A DNA stretch of 64,000 nt. Source: Achromobacter seleniivolatilans (lineage in GTDB: Bacteria > Pseudomonadota > Gammaproteobacteria > Burkholderiales > Burkholderiaceae_B). Position 1 is the first letter of the stretch; each line of letters opens with the position of its first letter. The stretch lies in NCBI RefSeq assembly GCF_030864005.1, contig NZ_CP132976.1, forward strand, positions 6,510,001 to 6,574,000, in the 5' to 3' direction. Positions 28,501 through 40,500 of the stretch are shown here, piece by piece. Under the pieces are notes generated by a model that worked only from the letters and a program-made list of their open reading frames with translations, did not search any database and was not told the DNA's origin. A program made the translations under genes and the position numbers.

Positions 28501-31500
28501 GTTCGGGGTGAAGCCCAGCAGCAGGTTGCTCAGGACGATCTGGTCGGCGTTCGCATTGCTGTTGACCGAACCCAGCGTAAAGCCGTTGATCACATCGCTG
28601 GAACCATTGCCGCCGGTGGCATTGCTGGCGTTCTGCAGCGCGTAGATCACCGAGTCATGACCGCCATGGGTCAGATTGAAGGTGTCTGCGCCGCCGCGTC
28701 CCATGAACTGGTCGCCGCCACTGCCGTCGGTGAGCACGTTGGCGCCGCTGCTGCCGTAGATGCCCTGGATATTCTGGAAGGTGGCCGTGTTGTAGCCGGT
28801 ATTCTGGGCGGTACTCAGGCTCAGGTTGATGGTCAGTGCTGTGCTGCCCGCCGCGCTGTAGTCGACGATGTTCATGCCGCTGGTGCTGGTCCACACGGAT
28901 GCGCCGCTGCTGTCGGTCACCGTGCCCCCGGCGCCGTTGTAGACGCTGGTGCCAGTTTGAGCATAGAAGGTGTCGTTGTAGCCGGTGCCCACCAGCGGCC
29001 CGCCGCCACCGGCGGCGCCGGTGTAGGCATTGACTGGCGTTGCGCCGCTCGTGCCCAGCGCAGCGGTCAGCACATAGGCGTGGTTGGCTGCCCCCGGAGT
29101 CAGGTTGGCCCAGGTGCTGTTGAAATTGACCTGTTGTACGTCGCCGACGCCGCCGGCGCCTGTCGTAGTCGCTGTGACGCCGCCGACGTTGGCCGAGCCT
29201 CCTCCGATGCTGTTGAGCAGCACGGCGCTGTAGGTGTGGTTGGGATTCAGGCCGTAGAAATCAACAATACCGGTGCTGTTGTTGGTGCCCAGTCCGTTTT
29301 GCGGATTGATGATGTCTGCCGCCACCACCAGGCCGGTGCTGTTGTCGATCAGCTGGACGGTGTTGCCGAAGTAGCTGTTGATGCCGCCCGGATCAAGGAT
29401 GCGCAGGTGCAGGCTGGTGCCCGCCGCCACGGTGTTGGGGTTCATCACGGTGGCGGTGGAGCCATTGGCGTTGAAGTACACCAGGTCCTGGGTACCATTC
29501 CAATTCAGGTCGGCGACGACCGCGCCTGTAACTCCGGCGGTGCTGATCGTGGCCAAGGCGCTGGTGTTGAAGTTACCGCCGCCCAGGTTGGTGTACAGCT
29601 GGACCGGGCCGGTGCTCGTGCTGTTTGGCAACTGGATGATGTCCAGCTTGCCATCGGCGTCCCAGTCCACCGCCAGCGCCGAGCCGCCGACGCTATTGAG
29701 CGTGGTGGTGAGGTAGGTGGTGGCGTAGGCCCCAAGTGTCGATTGCACCAGGGTGCCGCCATTGTTGTAGAGAATTCTTGGAGTGCTGGTGGCGATGACT
29801 GCGCCGTAGGCCGAGGTCTGTCCGGCTGTCAGGAACAGACTCATGTAGCCGTTGCCGCTGAAGTCGCCCCAGGCCATGCCGGTGGCCGGCTGTTGCGTCA
29901 GGCCACTGGCGCCGCCGTTTTCGTAGAACACGTTGTCCAGCACCTGGGTGCTGTTGAACGTGCCAGCACCGCTGTTGCTGACCAGTACCAAGCGGTAGGC
30001 GTTGCTGTCGGTAGCAGTCTTGGCGGCGCTGGTGTAGTTGCTGCCGTTGGTGCCGTGGTAGGCAAGCCCCACCGTGCCACTGTTGGTGAAGTCGACGGCT
30101 GAAACCTCTTCGTAGGGCTGGGCGTTGTTGGTGTTGGTCGGCGCCGGTGAACCCACATTGCTGCTGACGTAGTTCGCGCTCTTGATCATGCCGGCAATGG
30201 TGCCGTTGGTATTGACCACAAGCTGCGTGTTGTAGCCGCCACCGTTTTGCGAGTCGTTGGGGCCGGTATCGCCGTAGACAATGCCGACATAGCCGTTGCC
30301 GGTGTTTTCAAAGGCGACCACGCCCCCACTGGCCGCCGATACGTTGGCGCTGGTATTGCCACTGCCGCCGACGTAGGTGGTGGTATAGGCACTGCCGTTG
30401 AAGGTCCACGTTACCTGGCCCGGGCTGGCGTTGCCGTTCTGCCCGAAGAGGCTCATGTACCCGCTGCGGTTGAAGTCGATAAAAGTGGCACTGGCGCTGG
30501 ACTGGCCGGACACGGCGATCGAGGTGGTGGAGAACGCCCCCTGTGTGCGGCTGCTGTTGGCGGTACTGGTAAACACGGTGTCATTGGCCAGGATCTGCCA
30601 GTCGCCATTGGCTCCCAGGGTAATGGCGGTATCCGTGGCACTGTTGCTGGAGCCAGTGGCGGCAAAACTGCCGCTGGGAGGCGCGGTGACGCTCAACTGG
30701 TTGTTGCTCTGGTCCTGCACCAGCACCGCGCCGCTGCTGCTCAGTACTTGCGCCACCACGTTATAGGTGCCGACCGCCAACGGGCTGCCGGCAGCCACCT
30801 GGACCGACCAGGTGTTGTTCAGCGGGTCTACCGATACCGCGCCGGTGCTGGAGCTGTAGGTCACGCCGTTGATGATTACCTGCATGGTTTCACCGCCCAC
30901 CAGACCCAGCGCGAGGCTGCCGCTGACAATCGGTGTGGTGTTGGTGGTGCTCTCGGCGTTCACATACACCGCTGGCGCCGCGTTGATGACGATCTGCCCG
31001 TTGGCCAGCAGGGTCGCCAGATTGGTCTGCACGCCGTTCAGGGTGAGCAGCGCGGTTGAGCCATAGGCGCTGCCTGCGCCATCGCGGTCAATGCTGATCA
31101 CGGTGTTGCCGCCGGTGATGCTGGTGGACAGGAAGCTGCCGATGGCGGTGCCGCTATTGATGGTGGCCACGCCATTGATGTACAGCGCCTCGCCCGCTGC
31201 GTTCGGGGTGAAGCCCAGCAACAGGTTGCGCAGGACGATCTGGTCGGCGTTCGCATTGCTGTTGTAGGAGCCCGCGACGAAGCCGTTGATCACATCGCTG
31301 GAACCATTGCCGCCGGTGGCGTTGCTGGCGTTTTGCAGGGCGTAGATCACCGAGTCGTGACCGCCATGGGTCAGGTTGAAGGTGTCTGCGCCGCCGCGTC
31401 CCATGAACTGGTCATCGCCGGTACCGTCGGTGAGCACGTTGGCGCCGTTGCTGCCGTAGATGCCCTGAATATTCTGGAAGGTGGCCGTGTTGTAGCCGGT

Positions 31501-34500
31501 GTTCTGGGCGGTACTCAGGCTCAGGTTGATGGTCAGCGCCGTGCTGCCCGCCGCGCTGTAGTCAACGATGTTCATGCCACCGTTAGGGCTCCAGACCGAG
31601 GCTCCTGTGTTGTCGATACTGGCGCCGCCCGCGCCGTTGTAGACGCTGGTGCCGGTCTCGGCATAGAAGGTGTCGTTGTAGCCCGTGCCGGTCAGCGGCG
31701 AACCGCCACCCGCTGCGCCGGTGTAGGCATTGACAAGGTTGCTGCCACTTGTGCCCAGCGTCGCCGTGAGCACATAGGCATGGTCGGCTGCCCCTGGCGC
31801 CAGGTTGCTCCAGGTGCTGTTGAAGTTGACCGCTTGTACCGCACCGACTCCGCCGGCCCCGGCGGTGGTGCTGGTGACCCCGCCGACGTTGGACAGCACG
31901 CCGTTAATGGTGTTGAGCAGCACGGCGCTGTAGGTGTGGTTGGGGTCCAGACCGTAGAAGTCGACGATGCCGGTGCTGTTGTTGGTGCCCAGGCCGCTCT
32001 GCGGGTTGATGATATCTGCCGCCACCACCAGGCCGGTGCTGTTGTCGATCAGCTGGACCGTGTTGCCGAAGTAGATGTTGATGCCGCCCGGATCGACGAT
32101 CCGCAGGTGCAGACTGGTGCCATAGGCCACCGCGTTGGGGTTCATCACGGTGGCGTTGGTGCCGTTGGCGTAGAAGTACACCAGGTCCTGGGCGCCATTC
32201 CAATTCAGGTCGGCGGCGACTGCGCCGGTGACCCCTGTGGTGCTGATAGTGGCCAGGGTGCCGGTACTGAAGTTGCCGCCGCCCAGGTTGGTGTACAGCT
32301 GGATTGGGCCGGTGCTGGTGCTGTTTGGCAACTGGATGACGTCCAGCTTGCCATCGGCGTCCCAATCTACCGCCAATGCCGAGCTGCCGGCGCCATTAAG
32401 GGTGGTGCTCAGGTAAGTGGTGCTGTAGGGGCCGACGGTGGAGCTGACCAGGGTGCCACCGTTGTTGTAGATGATCTGCGGCGTGGTGGTCGCCGCCACG
32501 GTGCCGTTGGACGAGATCTGCCCAGCGGTCAGGAACAGGCTCATGTAGCCATTGCCACCGAAGTTGCCCCAGGCAAGGCCAGTGGCCGGTTGCTGAGCCT
32601 GGCCGGTGGCGCCGCCGTTTTCGTAGAACACGTTGTCCAGCACCTGGGTGCTGTTGAGCACGTTATTGCCGTTGTTGCTGACGATCACCAGCCGGTAAGC
32701 GTTGCTGTCGGTAGCAGTCTTGGCGGCGCTGGTGTAGTTGCTGCCGTTGGTGCCGTGGTAGGCCAGGTCCACCGTGCCGTTGTTGCTGATGTCCACCACC
32801 GACACTTCCTCGTAGGCCGTGGCGTTGTTGATGTTGGTCGGTGCGGGAGAACCTGTGTTGGTGGAGACGTAGTTGACGTCTTTGATCATGCCGGCAATGG
32901 TGCCGTTGGTATTGACCACCAGCTGCGTGTTGTAGCCGCCCCCGCTGCTGTTGGCCGCGTTCGGAAACGTGGAACCGTAGCTCAGGCCGACATAGCCGTT
33001 GCCGGTATTTTCAAAGGCCGTCACGCCGCTGTTGGACGCCGACACGTTGGAACTGGTGTTGCCGCTGCCAGTGACGTAGGTGTTGGCGTAGGCGCTGCCG
33101 TTGTAGGTCCAGGCTACTTGCCCCGCAGCGTAATTCTGGTTCTCGCCGAAGAGGCTCATATAGCCGCTGCGGTTGTAGTCGATGAACGTGGCGCTGGTGG
33201 TGCTCTGGGACGCTACCGCGATTGAGGTGCTGGTGAAGTTGCCCAGGGTGGCGTTGCTGACGCCGTTACTGGCGTAGACGGTGTCGTTGGCAACAATCAC
33301 CCAGGCGCCGTTTTGCAGGGTAATGGCGGTATCCGTCGCACTGTTGCTGATGCCACTGGCCCGGAAGCTGGTGGACGGCACGGCGCTCACGATCAGCTGG
33401 CCGCTGCTGTGCGAATCCGCCATCAGTGTGCCGCTGCTGGTGAAGACGCCGGCGCCCACGGTATAGGTGGCGGCGGCCAGCGCATTGACGATGGGCACCT
33501 GTAGCGACCAGGTATGGTTTAACGGATCGACCACCACGGCCCCATTGGCGGAACTGTAGGTAACGCCATTCAGCACCACGAGCATGTACTCGCCGTTGGC
33601 CAGGGCAAAAGGCACGGTGCCGCTGATGACCGGCAGGGTGTTGACGGTGGTTACGCTGGTTACCGTGATCACTCCCTGGGTGTTGGAGGACGACAGCAGC
33701 AACTGGTTATTCAGCAGCAGGGTCGGCAGGTCGGTGGCCACGCCATTCAAGGTTGCCAGGGTGTGGAAGTTGCCGGAACCGGTGAGGTCAACGCTGACCG
33801 TGGTGTTGGCGCCGTTATTGCTTACCTGCAAGTAGTTGTTCAGGCTCTGGGAGGCGACATCCAGCTGGTACTTGGCGCTGGTTTGATCGTAGTAGAGGTA
33901 GGCCGTGCCGTTGTAGCCGGACAGCAGTCCGCTCAGGTCCAGGACATCGGCATTTGCAGTGCTGCTGACATTGCCCAGCACAAATCCGTTGACCGTATTG
34001 GTGCCATTGCCGCCGGTGGCATCGGCGCTGTTGAGCAGCGGGAACAGCAGGGTCGTATGCCCGCCGCCGCCGGTCAGGTTGAAGACGTTGTTGCCGCCAC
34101 CGCCCTGAAACTGGTTGTTGACGTTGGCGGTAGTGCTGGAGGTAAAGGTGTCATTGCCGGCGTTGCCGATGATGCCCTGGATATTGTTCAGGGTGACCGT
34201 GTTGTAGCCGGTGTTCTGGGCGGTAGTCGTGTTGAGGTTGATGTTCAGCGCGGTGCTGCCGGCCAGGGCAAAGCTGAGGACGTTCATGCCGCCTGAAGCG
34301 ATCCAGGCCGGGGTGCCATAACTGGCGCCGCTCAAGCCTCCGGAACCGTTGTAGGTATTGGTGCCGAGGGTAGCGAAGAAGGTGTCGTTGTAGCCGGTGC
34401 CGGTAAAGCTGCCGGTGGCAGTGGCGGTTCCCGCCTCCGCCGCCAGCACATAGGCATTGGTGGCAGCGCCCGGGGTCAGGCCGGTCCAGGTGCTATTGAC

Positions 34501-37500
34501 GTTCTGCACCGTGAGGCTGCCCACGGCCGGCAGGCCGCCCACATTGGAGGCGATCCCGCCGATGCTGCGCAGCAGGACCGCAGTGTAGGTGCTGGTGGGA
34601 TTGAGCCCGTAGAAATCGACGATGCCGGTACCGTTGTTGGTGAACAGCCCGGACTGCGGATTGAGGATCTGGGATTGCACCAGTTTGCCGGTTTGGTCGA
34701 ACAGCTGGACGATATTGCCGTAGTAGTCGTTGATGCCGTTGGGGTCCAGGATGCGCAGGTGCAGGCTGGTGCCATAGGCCGTCGGATTGGCGTTGCTGAT
34801 GACCACGCTGGCCGCTGCCGACTGGTGCATGACGATGTCCATCGCGCCATCCCAGTTGTAGTCCACCGCCATCGCGCCCGTCACGCCGTTGTAGGTGCTG
34901 CTGCCGGTCAGCGCGACGCCGGTGGCGAAGTAGCCATTTCCCTGGTTCATATACAAGGTCGGCGAGCCGGTCACACCAAAGGCCGGGAACTCGATGGCGT
35001 CCATCTGGCCATCATGGTTCCAGTCGATGGCGAGCGATGCTCCGCCCTGCATGCTGTTGGCAAAGTAGGTGGCGGTGCCGCCGGTGGTGGTGCCCGTGGC
35101 CGCTGAGGTGGTGCCAAAGGCTCCGGCGCCGTTGTTCCAGTAGATGCGCCCGCTATTGGAGTCGGCGGTATTGGCGGCGTTGCGCCCGTTGTTCAGGTAC
35201 AGGTCCACGTAGCCGTCATTGTTGAAGTCGGCCCAGGTCATGGAGATCGGCGTGGTCGAGTTGCCAGCCACGGGAGTATTGAATACCCCGGCAATGCTGT
35301 TGACGCTGCTGAAGGTGTTGGTGGTGGCCTGATTGTTCATCAGGGTGGTCAGGGCAAAGTTGCCGCTGCCGTTGGTGTGTTCGATCACATCCACCACACC
35401 GGTGTTGTTGAGGTCTACCGCCGATACTTCCGCGTAGCTGTTGATGGTGGCGATCGCCCCCGTGCCGCTGGGCCTTCCCGTGCCCGCGGTCGCGGTGCCA
35501 TTCATCCAGGTCAGGGTGCCCGTGGTGTTGGTGACAAAGGCCAGCGTGTTGTTGTTGCTGTTGCCGAACGCAAAGCCCAGGTACCCGCCGCCGGTCTTAT
35601 CGAACGCTGCCACGCCGCCGTAGGCCAGCGAGTTGCCGGTGAGTGTGCCCTGGGTGTAGCTTACGCCGTTGGTGGTAGTCCAGTAGCTCTGCTGCGCGAT
35701 GTTGTTGCCCTCGGAGACCAGCGCCGCGAAGCCGCTGCGCTTGATATCGGCGAAGCTCGCGCCTGTGGATTGCTGGCCGCTGTTGGCCAGGTTGATGGCG
35801 TTGTAGCTGGTCAGGCCGGTGCTGGTGTAGATCGCTTCATTGGTGCCGCCGCTGACGTCCTGAGAGAAGGTCCACAGGCCGTTGTTGCCCAGCGTCAGGC
35901 TGGCGCCGGAGGTCAGGTTGCCGGCGAAACCGTTGCCCCAGGTGGCGGCGGCCGTGATGGAATTGTTGGCGGCCACCACGCTGATCTGGGTCACGCCACT
36001 GAGCAGGCTGCGGTTGCCGGCGGGGTCGAGTTGCAGGAAGGCAAGGTTGTAGTTGCCCAGCGATAGCCCGGCCACGCTGATCGACCAGGAACCATCCGCC
36101 GCCACCGTGGTGCTGGCCAGTACCGGATCGATGCCCTGGGCGTAAATGCCGTTGTTGTTGACGTCGTTGATCAGGGCGATCGTGTTGCCGGGAGTTCCTG
36201 GCAGCGAGTTGATGCTATTAAAGGTCAAGCTGGTGGCGGTGGTGATTTCGTCGCCCACGACCCCGGTGTCATTGGCTGTGAGCAGGGTTGGCGCCAGCAA
36301 GCTTTGCAAGGGCGCGACCGTCTGCACCGTCAAGAGTTGTGAGGTCACGCCCGCCGCCACGTTGCCGGCCACATCCACCGCCCGCAATTGATACGTGACG
36401 TTGCTGGTGCGTGTAGTCGGGTCGATGTAGATCCAGGTGTGGGTGCTGGTATTGACCGTGGTGTTGGCCCAGGTGATGCCGCCGTCACTGCTGATTTGCA
36501 GAAACTGGCTGGCGAGCAGGGTGCCGGTGTAGTTGCCGTTGATAATCACCGACGGATCACGGGTGACAAAATCGTTGTTGCTGGCGTTGTTGGTAGTGCT
36601 GCCAGTACCGGTCAGCAGGCCCTGCGCGGTGTCGGTGACCTCGGTCTGCACGCTGATCGCGGTGACGGCTGGTGGTGTGGTGGCGATGACCACGGTTTGG
36701 GTGCCGGCGGTGCTGAAGCTGCCTTGCAGATTGATTACCCGCGCCTCGAAGGTGTAGCTGCCCTGAGCCAGAGTGCTGGCGGTGTTGTCCAGGGCATAAA
36801 GGTTGCCGCTGGTTTGCGTCGCAGTGCGCCAGGTGTTGCCGCCGTCCAGGCTGATCTGCACGTAATCATTGACCCCCAGGGTGCCGGTCACCGTGGCAGT
36901 GATGGTCAGTTGAGCCGCGCCGGTGATGAAGTCGGTACCGCTGTTGCCGGTGTCTGGGCTGATGGAACTGATGGCTGCCGTGGCGGTGGGCAGCCCGTTG
37001 TAGATCACCACCATCTGGCTGACGTTGGAGCCGATATTGCCCGCCACGTCCACCACCCGCGCTTGCACGGTGTAGGTGCCGTTGGCCAGGGTGTTGGCGC
37101 TGTTGTTGAAGGTCCATGCGGTGCCCGTGGTGGCGGCTGTCTGCCAGGTGCTGCCGCCATCGAGGCTGATCTGTACCGATTGCTGGCTGTTCAGCGTGCT
37201 GCTTAACGTGCCGTTGAACACGAGGTTGTTGCTGGCGGTAATGAAATCGCTGGCGCTGCTGCCGGTGTCCGGGGTGATCGAGGTGATGGCGATACTTTCA
37301 TTGGGTATCGCCGTGTTGACGATCAGCACCTGGTTGGCGGTATGGCCGATATTGCCCGCCTGGTCGATCACTTCCACTTTAAGGTTGTAGCTGCCGTCGG
37401 CCAGCACCGAAGCGCTGTTGTTGTAGCTCCAGGTGGTGCCGCTGACGGTGGCGATGCTCCAGCTCACGCCCCCGTTGAGGCTGAACTGGACAGACTCGCC

Positions 37501-40500
37501 GCTGCCCAAAGGAGCACTCAGTGCGCCCTGGAACTGCAAGGTGTTGACGTTGGTGATGAAGTCGCTGCTGCTCACGCCCGAATCCGGGGTGACCAAGGCG
37601 ATGGTGATGATTTGGCTCGGCGCAGTGCTGTCTACCACCACGGTCTGGCTGGTACTCAGGCCGATGTTGCCGGCGGTGTCGATGACGCGCGCCTGGACAG
37701 CGTAGCTGCCGTCGCTCATCACATTGGCGGTGTTGTTGTAGTTCCAGGTGCTGCCGGTGGCGCTCGCGTTGCGCCAGGTGAGCCCGCCATCCAGGCTGAT
37801 CTGTACATACTGATTGCTGGCCAGCGCACTACCCAGATTGCCGTTAAAGATTAGTGTGTTGCTGGTGGTCAGGTAGTCGCTGTTGCTGACGCCCGTATCC
37901 GGTGTGACGGAAGCGATGGTGATGCTTTGCGTTGGCGCGGTGGTGTTGACCACCAGGGCTTGATTGCCGGTATTGCCCTGGTTGCCCGCCGCGTCCACCA
38001 CCCGTGCCTTGATGTTGTACACGCCGTCGGCCAGGGTGTTGGCCGAGTTGTCATAGCTCCAGGCGGTGCCGCTGACGACACTATTGAGCCAGGTGTTGCC
38101 GCCGTCCAGGCTGATCTGGGCGATATCGCCCGCGGCCAGGGCAGTTCCCAGCACTCCGGTGAACACCAGGTGGCTGGAACCGGTGATGAAGTCGGTACCG
38201 CTGACACCGGTATCCGGGCTGATGGCGGCGATGCTGATGGTTTCGCTGACACTGGGCGGCGAGGTCTTGACGGTCAGGCTGAAGTTGCTCGAGGCGGTGC
38301 CTTGCAGGCCGGCCACATCGGTGATCACCGCATCGAAGGTGTAGTCGCCCTGAGCCAGGGTGCCTAGCTGGTAAGTCCAGGTACTTCCGCTGACCGCAGC
38401 ATTGCCCAGCAAAGTGGCGCCTTGAAAGATCTGCACGATGTCACCGGGTTTGAGCCCGGTGACGGTGCCGTTGAGTAACGGCGCGCTGTCGTTGGTGCTG
38501 GTGCCGCTGGTGAATATGCCGCTCTGCGGGAAGATGTCATCGGTATAGCTGGTGATCGCCACGCTGTTGCCGGTGGTGGGCGCCGTGGTGATGACCTGCA
38601 CAGCCTGGCTGGTGGCGCTGCTGGCGTTTCCGGCGCTGTCGGCCACCCGGGCTTCAAAGGTGTAGGTGCCTGCGGCTACGGCATTGGCGCTGTTGTCGTA
38701 GGCGTAGGTATTGCCGCTGACCAGGGCTGCGGCGTGCCAGGTACTGCCGCCGTCCAGACTGATCTGGACGAATTGGTTGCTGGCCACGGAGCCAGTCACG
38801 GTGGCGCTGATCACCAGGCTCTGGTCGCTGGTGATGAAGTCGCTGCCGCTGGTGCCGGTGTCCTGGGAAATGCCACTGATGGCGGCGGTGGCGCTGGGGA
38901 TCTGGGTATTGATCCCCACTGCCTGGCTGACCTCGGTCGTGGTATTGCCCGCCAGGTCAATCAATCGCGCTTGGACGGTGTAGGTGCCGTCTGCCAGCAC
39001 ATTGGCGGTGTTGTTGTAGCTCCACGTGACGCCGCTGACATTGGCCGCATGCCAGGTGGCGCCGGCGTCCAGACTGATCTGCACGCCGGCCCCGGCCGGT
39101 AGCGCAGTGGCCAGGGTGCCGCTGAAAATCAGTTGATTCGCATTGGTGATGAAATCACTGGCGCTAACCCCGGTATCAGGACTGATTGCGGTAATCGCCA
39201 CAGTATTGGCCGGCGCACTGGTGGCAATCACCACTGCCTGGGTCCCGGCGGCGCTGGCATTGCCGGCCGCGTCCACCACGCGCGCTTCAAAGGAGTAGTT
39301 GCCCGCAGCCAAGGCGCTGGCGCTATTGTCATAGGCGTAGGTATTGCCGCTGACCAGGGTTGCGGCATGCCAGGTCGTGCCGCCGTCCACGCTGATCTGC
39401 ACACTATTGCCGCTGGCCAGCGTGCCGTTTACCGTGGCGTAGACCTGCAAGGTCTGGTCGTTGGTCACGAAGTCGCTGGCGCTGCTGCCGCTGTCCACAC
39501 TGATCGAGGCGACGCTCGCGGTGGCGCTGGGGGCCGCCGTGGCAATCTGCACCACTTGGGTTGCGAGCTGGCCAGTATTGCCGGCCGTATCGATGACCCG
39601 CGCTGCGACGTTGTAGTTGCCCGCAAGCAAGGTATTGGCGCTGTTGTCGTAGGCCCAGCTGTTGCCGCTGACACTGGCGCTCTGCCACGTGTTGCCGCCA
39701 TCCAGGCTGATCTGTACGGACTGATTCGCGGCCAGGGCGCTGCCCAGGCTGCCGTGAAGTACCAGGTTTTGCCCGCTGGTGATGAAGTCGCTGCTGCTGG
39801 ACCCGGTATCCGGGGTGATCGAGGTGATGGCGATGCTTTCCGTTGGCGCCTGGGTATTGATCACGACGGTCTGGACGGCGCTCTGGCCAATATTGCCAGC
39901 AACATCCGTCACCCGCGCCTGTACGCTGTAGCTGCCATTGGCCAGCACATTCGCGCTGTTGTCGTAGGTCCAGGCCGTGCCGCTGACACTGGCGGTTTGC
40001 CAGGTGCTGCCGCCGTCCAGACTGACCTGCACCGATTGGCTGGCGCCCAGGGCGCCGCTCAGGTTGCCACGGAACACCAGGGTGTTGTCGTTGGTGATGT
40101 AGTCGGTGGCGCTGCTGCCTGTGTCCTGGCTGATCGAGCTGATGCTGATACTTGCAGTCGGTGCGACGGTTGCAATCACGATGGCGTGGCTCGTGCCGTT
40201 GCCGATATTGCCGGCACCGTCGATGATGCGCGCCTGCACGCTGTAGCTGCCATCGGCCATGACATTGGCGGTGTTGTTGTAGCTCCAGGTCGTGCCGCTG
40301 ACCGTGGCGTTGAGCCAGGTGGCGCCGCCATCCAGGCTGATCTGCACGGATTCATTGGCGGCCAGGGGACTGGTCAAGGCGCCGTTGAACACCAGGGTAT
40401 TGCTGCCGGTGATGAAATCGCTGGCGCTGGCCCCGGTATCCGGGGTGATCGAGGTGAGGGTGATCGGGTTGCCCGCGGGGGTGGCGGTGTCGATCACCAC

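Noticed and set aside
21256..33225. Several long plus-strand frames (up to 630 codons) opposite the FG-GAP modules
   Set aside because: They repeat with the 2.7-kb module period and resemble one another only because the coding strand repeats. No known domain is visible.
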